Assembly: GCA_030949385.1 (NCBI GenBank)
Contig: JAUZSP010000003.1
Coordinates: forward strand, 124,001 to 188,000
DNA length: 64,000 nt
Direction: 5' to 3'
Origin: Gammaproteobacteria bacterium
GTDB taxonomy: Bacteria > Pseudomonadota > Gammaproteobacteria > JAUZRS01
Of this stretch, positions 20,539 through 29,844 are shown piece after piece. Made by a program: the position numbers and the translations under genes. Each line of letters opens with the position of its first letter. The first letter of the stretch is position 1. The notes below the pieces were generated by a model. That model searched no databases. It was not told the DNA's origin and saw nothing but the letters and a program-made list of their open reading frames with translations.

Positions 20539-21285
20539 TTAATCGTTCAACCTCATATTATCCAGACGACGAATGGCCAAGCCAAGAAAGGCCACCACCA
20601 GCAACAGGTAATAGATCAGATCCACACTCTGCAACACGCCGCTCAAAAAGCCCCTCAAATGCGCCGACAGCGCCAAATAATCCAACAGCTCCGCCCCCTC
20701 ACTCTGACCCGTGGCGTTAATCAACCAGAGAAACAACAGCAACGCAAAGGCACCCACTGCGGCCAACAACGGCTGTGCGGTTAAGCTGGAGAAATAGAGA
20801 CCGATGGCCGCAAAGGCCGCCAACAGCAACCAACACCCCAACACCGCCAGCGCCAAAGCAGCCAGATCCACGGGCACCGCCATTAACAACGACAACGGCA
20901 TCAACGCCGTCAACAACAGCATCAAACTCAACAGAGACATCAAGGCCACGTATTTGCCCAAAACGATCTCTGTCATGGAAATCGGCGCGCTCAGCAACAG
21001 AGCAAAACTGCCACTCTGTAACTCCTCGGAGATCAGGCGCATGGTCAACAGCGGCATCACCATCAAATAGATACTCGACGCAGGCAAAAACAGACGGGCA
21101 ATCAGATATTCACTCACCCCAGGCGGATTATCCAACGTGGCCAATTGCGGCTGAATGAGCAGATATTGATCCAGATGAATCAAAAAAAGATAGGCAACAA
21201 TAAACTGCACCAGCGCCAATACCACCCACGCCAACGGCGAAAGAAACAACGCTTTTAACTCACGCTGCGCCACGGTAAAGATCAT
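20539..21285 (-). CDS. ABC-2 type transporter permease (GldF-like)
   Basis: A 248-residue protein with about six transmembrane helices, opening with the ABC-2 permease pattern FTVAQRELKALFLSPLAWVVL. RLISEELQSGSFALLLSAPIS is the usual cytoplasmic coupling segment of GldF/NosY-like permeases. It overlaps the ATPase gene by four bases (ATGA) and abuts the GldG-like gene, so it forms the membrane part of one transporter. Substrate unknown. Confidence 0.9.
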   Translation of the reverse strand: MIFTVAQRELKALFLSPLAWVVLALVQFIVAYLFLIHLDQYLLIQPQLATLDNPPGVSEYLIARLFLPASSIYLMVMPLLTMRLISEELQSGSFALLLSAPISMTEIVLGKYVALMSLLSLMLLLTALMPLSLLMAVPVDLAALALAVLGCWLLLAAFAAIGLYFSSLTAQPLLAAVGAFALLLFLWLINATGQSEGAELLDYLALSAHLRGFLSGVLQSVDLIYYLLLVVAFLGLAIRRLDNMRLND

Positions 21286-22217
21286 GCGCTCTGCTCCTGA
21301 CAGGTCAAGGCCACAAACACCTGCTCCAAAGATTGCCGTTGTGGGGAGAGTTCAAACAACCCCCAACCCTTCTGCACCGCCAAACTGGCCAAACGACTGG
21401 CAGGGTTGTGGTCGGGATCAATCTCAATGATCAGCCCACCGTCCGGCTGCGGCTGCACCCCTTCAACCCCTTCCATTGAATAAATCAGCTCCAGATCCGC
21501 CATTGCCCCCAAACGCACATTTAAATGGGTGGTGGGAAAATCATCGGTCAAACGCTGCATTTGTTCGTTAAAGACCAACTGGCCGCGATGAATGATCTGC
21601 ACACGGCTACAGGTGGCCTGCACCTCGGGCAAAATATGAGTGGAAAGAATAACCCCATGCTCACGCCCCAACTCCTTAATCAATTGGCGAATGTCCCGAA
21701 TTTGAATCGGATCAAGCCCCACCGTCGGCTCATCCAAAACAATCACCGCCGGTTTGTGAATCACCGCCTGAGCAATGCCCACCCGCTGTTGATAGCCTTT
21801 GGAAAGCTGGCCAATCAAACGCCGACTCACCTCAGCCAGACCACAGCGCTGTTTGACCTCATAGAGCGCATCCTCTAGACGCGCGGCAGAGACACCATGC
21901 AATTTGGCACAAAAGCGCAAAAATTCATCCACGCTCATATCCAAATAAAGGGGCGGCGTTTGCGGCAAAAAGCCCAGATGCCGTTTGGCCTGTTTTGGCT
22001 CAGCCAACAAATCAAGGTCATGAATCTGAATCGAACCAGCCGAAGGCGCTAAGTTGCCACACAACATGCGCATCACGGTGGATTTTCCCGCGCCATTAGG
22101 GCCTAAAAACCCCAACACTTCACCGCGATACAGCTCAAAACTGATCTGATCCACCGCACATAAACCGTGGTAATAACGACTCAGATCCCGCACCTGAATC
22201 AAGGGTTTTTCTGTCAT
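21282..22217 (-). CDS. ABC transporter ATP-binding protein (GldA-like)
   Basis: A 311-residue ATPase with Walker A (GPNGAGKST), Q-loop region (LGFLPQTPPLY), signature (LSKGYQQR), Walker B (VIVLDEPTVGLDP) and the switch His (LSTHILPEV). The ~90-residue extension beyond the ATPase fold is typical of ABC-2 export systems. First gene of the ATPase-permease-GldG-DUF4340 operon. Gliding motility is known for the Bacteroidetes version; the proteobacterial role is unknown. Confidence 0.93.
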   Translation of the reverse strand: MTEKPLIQVRDLSRYYHGLCAVDQISFELYRGEVLGFLGPNGAGKSTVMRMLCGNLAPSAGSIQIHDLDLLAEPKQAKRHLGFLPQTPPLYLDMSVDEFLRFCAKLHGVSAARLEDALYEVKQRCGLAEVSRRLIGQLSKGYQQRVGIAQAVIHKPAVIVLDEPTVGLDPIQIRDIRQLIKELGREHGVILSTHILPEVQATCSRVQIIHRGQLVFNEQMQRLTDDFPTTHLNVRLGAMADLELIYSMEGVEGVQPQPDGGLIIEIDPDHNPASRLASLAVQKGWGLFELSPQRQSLEQVFVALTCQEQSA

Positions 22218-22266
22218 TCGTGTTCCATTCTTTTAAAAATCTCCCTTGTAGGGACAGACATAAAAC

Positions 22267-22289
22267 AGCCTCCCAACCTTCGGGAGGCT
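22267..22289 (-). terminator. Hairpin terminator after ubiK
   Basis: AGCCTCCC (22267-22274) pairs perfectly with GGGAGGCT (22282-22289). On the minus strand it is followed by GTTTTA and lies 27 bases past the ubiK stop, separating ubiK from the ABC operon. Confidence 0.7.
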
Positions 22290-22315
22290 TTCCGTTCAAT
22301 GAGGCTGTGCCAAAC

Positions 22316-22576
22316 CTACGCTTTGTTTTGCTGCAACAACGCCTGCTCCAGTTCTGTAACGCGCTGCTCCAAATTATCCAGTTTCAAGCGGGTGCGCTCA
22401 AGCAAGGCACTTTGCACTGCAAACTCCTCACCGCTGACCAAATCCATGCGCGCAAACACCGCCTGCACATTGGCGCGCATATTTCGCTCCACATCTTCTT
22501 TTAAAACACCGGCTCCGCTGGGCAGCAGATCACTCAGTTTTGAGCCAAGCTGGTCCAAAATACGTGGGTCAATCAC
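22316..22576 (-). CDS. ubiK: Ubiquinone biosynthesis accessory factor UbiK (YqiC family)
   Basis: An 86-residue protein with the family layout: an amphipathic N-terminal half (IDPRILDQLGSKLSDLLP) and a C-terminal trimeric coiled coil (RLKLDNLEQRVTELEQAL). UbiK acts with UbiJ to support the soluble Ubi complex in aerobic ubiquinone synthesis. The start is a GTG with AGGAG upstream. It is divergent from the porin-glnK-amtB unit. Confidence 0.92.
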   Translation of the reverse strand: MIDPRILDQLGSKLSDLLPSGAGVLKEDVERNMRANVQAVFARMDLVSGEEFAVQSALLERTRLKLDNLEQRVTELEQALLQQNKA

Positions 22577-22643
22577 AATTTATCTCCTCTTTAATCAATG
22601 ACGGGAAGTTTACCCCAATCCTCTTAATTCCTCTGATCTGTTT

Positions 22644-22673
22644 TGCGCCAAAACAGTGCGTTGCAACGGTGCA
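22644..22673 (+). promoter_or_regulatory. Two overlapping NtrC-like enhancer sites
   Basis: TGCGCC-N5-AGTGCG (22644-22660) and TGCGTT-N5-GGTGCA (22657-22673) both fit the 17-base NtrC pattern TGCACC-N5-GGTGCA with a few mismatches. They sit about 95-125 bp upstream of the sigma-54-like promoter at 22767, a normal enhancer distance. Pattern match by eye only. Confidence 0.55.
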
Positions 22674-22766
22674 AAAGAGCAATAAATCGAGTCAACACAG
22701 TGCGTAACAACCGACTCACCTAAAAAAAACACAGTTAAGCCATTGTTTATATTGAATAATAAACAT

Positions 22767-22782
22767 AGGCACAATAAATGCT
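22767..22782 (+). promoter_or_regulatory. Sigma-54-type promoter for the porin-glnK-amtB unit
   Basis: AGGCACAATAAATGCT contains GG (22768-22769) and GC (22780-22781) exactly ten bases apart, matching the invariant parts of TGGCAC-N5-TTGC. A transcript from about 22793 would leave a ~40-base leader before the ATG at 22832. The gene content (PII protein and ammonium channel) and the upstream NtrC-like sites support nitrogen control. Confidence 0.65.
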
Positions 22783-22831
22783 TATATACTCGCGCTGTCT
22801 TTTAACCCCTACAAAAATAGTGAGAGTACGT

Positions 22832-23442
22832 ATGAAACTGTTACACACCCCCTGATCCTTTCTGCCTTGGTTTTGTCCGCCATCGCCACCCCCGCTGCCG
22901 CTGAAGTGAGCGCCAACTTTGGTGCCACCTCCAACTACATTTGGCGCGGTGTCAGCCTCAGTAACGAAGGCCCCGCCATTTACGGTGGTCTTGATTTCAG
23001 CCATGACAGCGGTATCTACGCCGGTTTATGGCAATCCAGCGAAGGCGGCACTGGCAGTGCTGAAACCGACCTCTATGCCGGTTACAGTACTGAGTTTAGT
23101 GGCGTTAGTATCGACGTAGGTGCTATTGCCTATGCTTACCCACAAAATGATGCGGCCAACTTTAATGAACTGTATGCCAGTGTCGGTTTTGGCCCCGTCT
23201 CTGCCTCTGTGGCCAACGACTCTGAAAACAAAACCACTTATTTTACCCTCAGCGGTGAATTTGCCGGTATCAGCGCCACCTTTGGCAGCGCGGCTTTTGA
23301 TGGAGGAACAGGTGATTACACTCACTTTGATCTGAGCTACAGCCCTGCCGACAGCCTGACCTTAGGTCTGAGCAAAAACGATATGGACGGCGAAAACCCA
23401 CGTCTGTATGTCAGCTACGGCATCGACTTTGAAGTGAAATAA
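22832..23442 (+). pseudogene. TorF/Gcw_chp-family putative porin, apparent frameshift in the signal peptide
   Basis: The mature protein (~180 residues) has the family opening NFGATSNYIWRGVSLS, PAIYGGLDFSHDSGIYAGLW, and beta-strand-like repeats up to VSYGIDFEVK. The ATG at 22832 (MKLLHTP) is out of frame with it and stops at TGA in the next codon. Adding one C to the five-C run at 22848-22852 would give MKLLHTPLILSALVLS...TPAAAEV, a standard signal peptide. As written, the body could start only at a TTG (22867) with a headless signal peptide. This gene often precedes glnK-amtB in proteobacteria. Confidence 0.8.
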
Positions 23443-23447
23443 TGGAT

Positions 23448-23477
23448 AAGAGGGAGAGTATACTCCCTCTTTTTTTA
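23448..23477 (+). terminator. Terminator or attenuator between the porin gene and glnK
   Basis: AGAGGGAG (23449-23456) pairs with CTCCCTCT (23463-23470), followed by seven T. It could end the porin transcript or reduce read-through into glnK. Confidence 0.82.
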
Positions 23478-23478
23478 G

Positions 23479-23838
<360 letters not shown>

Positions 23839-23848
23839 GAGAGCGATT

Positions 23849-25099
23849 GTGGAAGCTGTTAAAGAGTTAAGTTACGCCCTAGATACATTCTATTTTTTAA
23901 TGTCCGGCGCTCTCGTGATGTGGATGGCGGCGGGTTTTGCTATGCTGGAAGCGGGTCTGGTTCGTTCCAAAAATACCGCTGAAATTTTGACCAAAAACAT
24001 CTCTCTGTTTGCCATTTCGTGCATCATGTACCTGCTGGTCGGTTACCAAATCATGTACGGCGGCGGCACCGAAGGCGGCATTTTCCCCAGCTTCGGCTCT
24101 CTGATCGGCGCAGAAAACACCGCTGCTCAGGTTACTGCCGGTGGCGATGATGCCCCTTATTATTCCAAAATGTCCGATTTCTTCTTCCAAGTGGTGTTTG
24201 TCGCCACCGCCATGTCGATTGTCTCCGGTGCCGTTGCTGAGCGGATGAAACTGTGGGCCTTCCTGCTGTTCGCCGTGGTTTTCACCGGCTTTATTTATCC
24301 TGTTGAAGGCTACTGGAAATGGGGCGGTGGTTTCTTGCAAGAAGCGGGCTTCCAAGATTTTGCCGGTTCTGGTGTGGTTCACATGGCCGGTGCCGCCGCT
24401 GCTCTGGCAGGCGTTATCTTGCTTGGTGCGCGTAAAGGCAAATACGGCAAAGACGGTTCCATCAACGCCATTCCTGGTGCCAACTTACCTATGGCCACCT
24501 TAGGCACCTTTATCCTTTGGTTGGGCTGGTTCGGTTTCAATGGCGGTTCTCAACTGCAACTCTCTACCGTTGACAACGCCAACGCCGTGGCGCTGATTTT
24601 CGTCAACACCAATATGGCCGCTGCCGGTGGTGTGGTTGCCGCTCTGCTGACCGCGCAACTGCTGTTTGGCAAAGCAGATCTGACCATGGCACTCAACGGC
24701 GCTCTGGCCGGTCTGGTGGCGATCACCGCTGAACCTCTAACCCCTGCTCCGCTGACCGCCACCCTGATCGGTGCGGTGGGTGGCATTATCGTAGTCTTCT
24801 CCATTATCAGCTTGGACAAACTCAAGCTGGACGATCCTGTCGGTGCCATCTCGGTGCATGGCGTAGTCGGTATTTGGGGCTTGCTAGCAGTGCCTATGAC
24901 CAACAGCGATGCCAACCTCAGTGCCCAACTGCTGGGCATTGGTGCCATCTTCGCGTGGGTCTTTATCGCCAGCTTCATCGTCTGGATGCTGCTCAAAATG
25001 GTGATGGGTATTCGGGTCAGCGAAGAAGAAGAACACAACGGTGTTGATCTCTCTGAGTGTGGCCTAGAAGCCTATCCTGAGTTCACCAAAGGCTCTTAA
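23849..25099 (+). CDS. amtB: Ammonium transporter AmtB
   Basis: A 416-residue channel with eleven expected transmembrane helices. Visible are FYFLMSGALVMWMAAGFAML, the family signature around GSGVVHMAGAAAALAGVILLGARKGKY with the first pore His, and VHGVVGIWGLLAVP with the second. The start is a GTG at 23849 (VEAVKELSYAL) with AGGAGAG upstream; a longer frame overlapping glnK is rejected. No signal peptide is apparent before the first helix, unlike E. coli AmtB. Confidence 0.95.
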   Translation: MEAVKELSYALDTFYFLMSGALVMWMAAGFAMLEAGLVRSKNTAEILTKNISLFAISCIMYLLVGYQIMYGGGTEGGIFPSFGSLIGAENTAAQVTAGGDDAPYYSKMSDFFFQVVFVATAMSIVSGAVAERMKLWAFLLFAVVFTGFIYPVEGYWKWGGGFLQEAGFQDFAGSGVVHMAGAAAALAGVILLGARKGKYGKDGSINAIPGANLPMATLGTFILWLGWFGFNGGSQLQLSTVDNANAVALIFVNTNMAAAGGVVAALLTAQLLFGKADLTMALNGALAGLVAITAEPLTPAPLTATLIGAVGGIIVVFSIISLDKLKLDDPVGAISVHGVVGIWGLLAVPMTNSDANLSAQLLGIGAIFAWVFIASFIVWMLLKMVMGIRVSEEEEHNGVDLSECGLEAYPEFTKGS

Positions 25100-25146
25100 A
25101 TGAGTCAGCGTTAAGATCCAAGCTGCTGTGAAAACAGTCAGTATAT

Positions 25147-25175
25147 TAAGGGCAGGTTTATCCTGCCCTTTTTTA
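25147..25175 (+). terminator. Terminator after amtB
   Basis: AAGGGCAGG pairs perfectly with CCTGCCCTT across a TTTAT loop and is followed by T residues. Confidence 0.88.
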
Positions 25176-25241
25176 TGCTTGCAAAAAAGCACTCATCCAC
25201 TCTAAAGTAAGCCATACTACTCCTCTGTTACGGAACATAAA

Positions 25242-25613
25242 ATGAACAAGCCTCATGCTCTTCTCAGCACAGCCGCCTGCCTTGTCCTGCTGCAAAACAA
25301 CGCTCAGGCTGAAGTAAAAATAGCCACTTTGCACAATGTACAACACAATACAAACAACATCAGCTTTACCGTCAGCAGCAACGGTTGCACCCAAAGCAAA
25401 GATTTCGAGCTGCTGATCGACTCCAGCAACAACAGCCTAACGATACTGAGACTGCGCCGCGACATGTGCCGCCGCCGCCCCTTTAGCCAAAAAATCACTC
25501 TGCCCTTACACAGCCCAATGCCAAACTTAAAAATCACCAACCCATTCAGCCAAGCACCGTTACAAGCGTTTCCTTTCCCCATGCCGAATAAAGAACGGAT
25601 ACCCCAACGTTAA
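25242..25613 (+). CDS. Small secreted protein ahead of the binding-protein/sensor operon, function unknown
   Basis: A 123-residue protein with a signal peptide (ALLSTAACLVLLQNNAQAEV) and a short mature part with two Cys (SNGCTQS, RDMCRRR) that may form a disulfide, then a Pro/Phe-rich tail (NPFSQAPLQAFPFPMPN). I do not recognise a family. It ends 11 bp before the first binding-protein gene and is probably co-transcribed with it and the sensor kinase. Confidence 0.6.
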   Translation: MNKPHALLSTAACLVLLQNNAQAEVKIATLHNVQHNTNNISFTVSSNGCTQSKDFELLIDSSNNSLTILRLRRDMCRRRPFSQKITLPLHSPMPNLKITNPFSQAPLQAFPFPMPNKERIPQR

Positions 25614-25624
25614 GAGCAACTTAT

Positions 25625-26590
25625 ATGAAAAAATCCCGTTTGATCAGCCTGTTCTTCGCTCTGCTCATACCCGCAAGCGGTCAAGCCGCCACCTGTTTGT
25701 GGGTTTCATCCTACGCACCAAATTACGAGTGGAATGACGGCATCGGGCGTGCTCTCCACAGCGGCCTAGCGGGTCAATGCGACCTGCTGGAGTTTCATCT
25801 GGACACCAAACGCAATCGCTCCAGCGAATTTGCTCAAGCCCAAGCAAAAAAAGCACTGGCCTACATCCAACAAACAAAACCCGATCTGATCATCGCCTCT
25901 GACGACAACGCCTCCAAATACTTGGTCAAACCCTATCTCAAAGACGGCTCCATTCCGGTGGTTTTTTGTGGCATTAACTGGAGTGTTAAGGAGTATGGCT
26001 ACCCTTATAAAAACGCCACCGGCATGATCGAAGTGGCACCGGTACAGCCGCTGATCAACGAAGCCAAAAAGGTGTTACAAAACCCGAAAAAAGCGCTCTA
26101 TCTAACCTCAGATGTCAAATCCTCTCGCAAAGATTTCAAGCAGTTTGCCCGTCTGTTTTCTCTCGCTGGCATCCAATTAAAGGGCCGCTTTGCTGAAACG
26201 ATGCAAGAGTGGAAAAGAGGCTTTAAAGACGCCCAGAATTACGATTTTATTATTATCGGCAGCAACGGTGGCATTAACGACTGGCAGCGAGACAGCGTGC
26301 TCAGCTTCGTGCAACAGCAGAGCACAAAATTCAGTCTGGCCTTCCACAACTGGATGGCACCCTTTGCGATGGTAACCTTCAATAAAATTGCCGAAGAACA
26401 GGGGGAATGGGCTGCCACAGTGGCCATTGAAATTTTAAACGGGGCTGATCCACAGCAGATCCCCATCTCTCCCAATCGACGCTGGAAAATTTACGCCAAC
26501 CCACAACTGTTGGCGAAAAATGATTACCAACTCAGTCCGCGCACCCAGCGCAACGCCATCAACATTACACCGGAAACCCATGCCGACTAA
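25625..26590 (+). CDS. Periplasmic substrate-binding protein, ABC_sub_bind-like (copy 1)
   Basis: A 321-residue protein with a cleavable signal peptide (SLFFALLIPASGQAA) and the fold of ABC-type binding proteins of the PF04392 kind: [75 protein letters not shown]. No permease or ATPase gene is adjacent. Instead it overlaps a paralogue by 11 bp, and that overlaps a hybrid sensor kinase. I infer it presents a ligand to the kinase rather than to a transporter. Ligand unknown. Confidence 0.78.
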   Translation: MKKSRLISLFFALLIPASGQAATCLWVSSYAPNYEWNDGIGRALHSGLAGQCDLLEFHLDTKRNRSSEFAQAQAKKALAYIQQTKPDLIIASDDNASKYLVKPYLKDGSIPVVFCGINWSVKEYGYPYKNATGMIEVAPVQPLINEAKKVLQNPKKALYLTSDVKSSRKDFKQFARLFSLAGIQLKGRFAETMQEWKRGFKDAQNYDFIIIGSNGGINDWQRDSVLSFVQQQSTKFSLAFHNWMAPFAMVTFNKIAEEQGEWAATVAIEILNGADPQQIPISPNRRWKIYANPQLLAKNDYQLSPRTQRNAINITPETHAD

Positions 26591-27545
26591 ACCTTCACAG
26601 CGTCTTTTAATCATTTTACTGCTCGGCCTCAGCGCCTGGAGTAACAGCAGCCAAGCCGCCCGCTGTTTTTGGGTCTCTTCTTACGCGCCCGGTTATGAGT
26701 GGAACGACGGCATTGAAATGGGCATTCGTGACACCTTAGCAGGAAAATGTGAGCTGAAAATATTTTACATGGACACCAAACGCCACCCCTCAGCAGAGTT
26801 TGGTCGCCAACAAGCCCGCAAAGCGCACGCGCAAATTCGTGCTTACAAACCAGACGTCATTATTGCCTCCGATGATAACGCCTCACGTTATTTGATTCGC
26901 CCTTACTACCGCAATGTCAAAACACCGGTGGTGTTTTGTGGCCTCAATTGGAGCGTGAAGGAGTACGGCTACCCCTATAAAAACGCCACCGGCATGGTGG
27001 AGTTTTCTCCTATAGCACCTCTACTCAAAGAGGTGAATTACATTTTAGGCCGACCAAAAAAAGCGCTTTATCTCAGCTCCGATGTAAAAACAGAACGCAA
27101 AGAGTATCAACACTACAAGACATTTTTTGCGGCCAAAAAAATTCAACTGGATGGCCATTTTTCCCAAACTCTAAGCAGTTGGAAAAAGGGCTTTTTAAAC
27201 GCACAGCAGTATGATTTTGTTTTTATCGGTAATAACGGTGGCATCAATGATTGGGACAAAAAACAGGCAATGGAATTTGCCCAACAACAAAGCACAAAAC
27301 TCAGCATCACCAACAACCTCTGGATGTCGCCTTACAGTATGCTGGCCTTTGTAAAAATCCCCCAAGAACAAGGCGAATGGGCAGCCACCGTGGCTTTGGA
27401 GATCATCAGCGGCATCAAACCCAGTGAAATCCCCATATCCCCGAATCGAAAATGGAATATTTACCTTAATCCAGTCTTACTTAAAAAGGCCAAAATCAAT
27501 CTACGCCAAGAGACCTTGCATAAGGCGATTAAAGTAACTCACTGA
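26580..27545 (+). CDS. Periplasmic substrate-binding protein, ABC_sub_bind-like (copy 2)
   Basis: A 321-residue protein, the same length as copy 1 and homologous throughout: [68 protein letters not shown]. This is a tandem duplication that has diverged. The start at 26580 (MPTKPSQ) sits inside the end of copy 1; a longer frame from 26520 is rejected because it lacks a signal peptide at its N-terminus. It overlaps the kinase gene as TGATG. Confidence 0.78.
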   Translation: MPTKPSQRLLIILLLGLSAWSNSSQAARCFWVSSYAPGYEWNDGIEMGIRDTLAGKCELKIFYMDTKRHPSAEFGRQQARKAHAQIRAYKPDVIIASDDNASRYLIRPYYRNVKTPVVFCGLNWSVKEYGYPYKNATGMVEFSPIAPLLKEVNYILGRPKKALYLSSDVKTERKEYQHYKTFFAAKKIQLDGHFSQTLSSWKKGFLNAQQYDFVFIGNNGGINDWDKKQAMEFAQQQSTKLSITNNLWMSPYSMLAFVKIPQEQGEWAATVALEIISGIKPSEIPISPNRKWNIYLNPVLLKKAKINLRQETLHKAIKVTH

Positions 27546-29842
27546 TGAGACTCTCAGAAAAATTTCCACTGCCGCTTCAAATTGCCTGGTTACTCGGCAC
27601 CCTCATTACGGCCATCTTAATGAACCAAGCATGGCACTACATCAAACAACAAGAAACCCTACAGCTGCAACGTCAATCACAACTGATTGCCAATGAAATT
27701 GCCGCCAGCCTCGATACGCTCAGCAACGCCGTTGCCAACACCGTCACCCTGTTCAATACCACCGATTATGTCTACGCCGATGACTTTCGTCTGTTTGTTA
27801 AAAATATTACCCAGAAAAAATTCATTCGCACCTTTAGTTATTTACCTAAAGTCATTCAAAGTGAAAAATACGCCTTCGAATCCAAACAACAACACGATTT
27901 TGGCTACTTTGATTTTATGATTAAAAATTATCTCACCTCAACGCCCATAAACACCTCACCTTCACACTATTTTCCCCTGCTGTACATTGAACCTTATACG
28001 GTCAGAAACTCACGTCTATTGGGTAAAGATCTGCTCAGCCTAATCAACTTAAACAACAGCATTGACAACGCAATAAAAAGCAATCAAACCGTATTTACCC
28101 CCGCGATAAAACAGTTGGATGGCAAACACTACCCTCTGGTTTTAAAAGCCATTTATCGGGGACGTGATACTCCGCCAGATCAGAGCAGCCGTCAAACACG
28201 CATCAATGGTCTGATCGCAGCCAGCTTTGATCCGCAACATCTATTCAGTCACTCATTAGCAAAAAACATCGCCTTACAACTTTCCATTCACAATAACAGC
28301 AGCAGTAGCGATGAAATACGCCTGCTCTCCATCCCCTTTTCCATCCCACGCAACACTCATTTTATCCAGACCACTCTCGCTCTTAGAACCCATCTGCCCA
28401 GCTCTCAATACAACATCACTCTGCTGTTGAACAAACGGCTTATCTGGCGCGACATTAACAGTTGGCCCTTCTGGATCGCTCTTATCAGTGGTCTACTCGG
28501 CTGCCTACTGCTACACACTTTGGTTGCTTTCAGCTTAAAAAATCATCTCGAATTAAAGCGGCGCAATCAAGAGATCAAACAACAAGTCAATCAACAGACC
28601 CACAAACTGACACTGCTCTATCAACAGGCTCAACGCACTCAACAAGAATTACAACAGGCCAAAGAGGGAGCTGAAAAAGCCAACCGTTTAAAAAGCGAGT
28701 TTCTCGCTAATATGAGCCATGAAATCCGCACCCCTATGAACGGCATCTTAGGTATGACCGATTTGGCACTCGACACCCCGCTCAACAATCAACAAAAAGA
28801 GTATCTCGACACCGTCAAATCATCGGCTCAATCGCTGCTCTCACTGTTAAACAACATTCTGGATCTGTCCAAAATTGAAGCCGGTAAAATGAAACTGGAT
28901 CACAGTGTTTTTGCCCTGCGATACAGCATGACAGAGACCCTAAAACCGTTTATCCCTCTCAGCCAAAAGAAAACGTTACAGCTCACAATGCACATTGGCG
29001 AGCAGGTACCCGACACTCTGCGTGGTGACCCCACTCGTTTACGGCAAATCATCATTAACTTAATCAACAACGCGCTAAAATTTACCGCCCAAGGTGAAGT
29101 TCATCTCAGTATCGAATTAGCCTCAACAACAGATGATCAGCACTCAAACAACACAACCGTGCGCCTGCATTTTTGCATCCACGACAGTGGCATCGGCATT
29201 AGCGCAGCACAACAACACCTTATCTTCGGCTCTTTTTCACAAGCCGATGGCTCCACCACTCGACGTTATGGCGGCACCGGTCTCGGTCTGAGCATCTGTC
29301 GTAAATTACTCAAGTTGATGCAGGGTAAAATTTGGCTAAAGAGCCAATTGGGACAAGGTTCAGAGTTCCACTTCGAACTGAACTTTGAAACCGTCGATCA
29401 ACTGCCAATCAAAGAGTACAACACTCAAGAAATTCAAGTACCTAACGACCTTAAATTAAATATTTTATTGGCTGAAGATACGGACATTAATCAAAAAGTA
29501 GCCACTCGTATCCTGTGCAAACAGGGGCATAAAGTCACCATAGCCGAAAATGGCCAACAGGCCATTCAACTTTGGAAAAAGGGCGACTTTGATCTGATCT
29601 TAATGGACATGCAGATGCCGATTATCGATGGTCTGGAAGCCACCCAAAGCATTCGAGCAGCGGAACATGATCAGCACATCCCCATTTTAGCCATGACCGC
29701 CAACGCCATGCAGGGCGATGAAGAACGCTGCTTAGCAGCGGGCATGGACGGTTACATCAGCAAACCGGTCAGCGCTAAAAAGCTGCTGGATATGGTTAGC
29801 ATTTATTACTGTTACCAAGCGGAGCAAAAAAAACCACAATAG
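27545..29842 (+). CDS. CHASE-domain hybrid sensor histidine kinase / response regulator
   Basis: A 765-residue protein. TM1 is at about 12-28. A periplasmic CHASE-type sensor domain follows ([33 protein letters not shown]). TM2 is at about 310-332, then a coiled coil, HisKA with phospho-acceptor His392 ([12 protein letters not shown]), HATPase with N and G boxes ([27 protein letters not shown]), and a C-terminal receiver with Asp688 ([10 protein letters not shown]). No output domain or DNA-binding regulator is adjacent, so phosphate probably goes to an unlinked HPt or regulator. The overlap with the binding-protein genes suggests they supply its input. Confidence 0.92.
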   Translation: MRLSEKFPLPLQIAWLLGTLITAILMNQAWHYIKQQETLQLQRQSQLIANEIAASLDTLSNAVANTVTLFNTTDYVYADDFRLFVKNITQKKFIRTFSYLPKVIQSEKYAFESKQQHDFGYFDFMIKNYLTSTPINTSPSHYFPLLYIEPYTVRNSRLLGKDLLSLINLNNSIDNAIKSNQTVFTPAIKQLDGKHYPLVLKAIYRGRDTPPDQSSRQTRINGLIAASFDPQHLFSHSLAKNIALQLSIHNNSSSSDEIRLLSIPFSIPRNTHFIQTTLALRTHLPSSQYNITLLLNKRLIWRDINSWPFWIALISGLLGCLLLHTLVAFSLKNHLELKRRNQEIKQQVNQQTHKLTLLYQQAQRTQQELQQAKEGAEKANRLKSEFLANMSHEIRTPMNGILGMTDLALDTPLNNQQKEYLDTVKSSAQSLLSLLNNILDLSKIEAGKMKLDHSVFALRYSMTETLKPFIPLSQKKTLQLTMHIGEQVPDTLRGDPTRLRQIIINLINNALKFTAQGEVHLSIELASTTDDQHSNNTTVRLHFCIHDSGIGISAAQQHLIFGSFSQADGSTTRRYGGTGLGLSICRKLLKLMQGKIWLKSQLGQGSEFHFELNFETVDQLPIKEYNTQEIQVPNDLKLNILLAEDTDINQKVATRILCKQGHKVTIAENGQQAIQLWKKGDFDLILMDMQMPIIDGLEATQSIRAAEHDQHIPILAMTANAMQGDEERCLAAGMDGYISKPVSAKKLLDMVSIYYCYQAEQKKPQ

Positions 29843-29844
29843 GC

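Noticed and set aside
18318-22217. Gliding motility machinery
   Set aside because: The Gld-type names come from Bacteroidetes; only the ABC part is here, and similar clusters occur in non-gliding proteobacteria.
23897-24382. 161-codon minus-strand frame
   Set aside because: Antisense to amtB, with a His/Gln-rich product typical of a shadow frame.
25625-27545. ABC importer operon
   Set aside because: No permease or ATPase gene is adjacent; the binding-protein genes overlap a sensor kinase gene instead.
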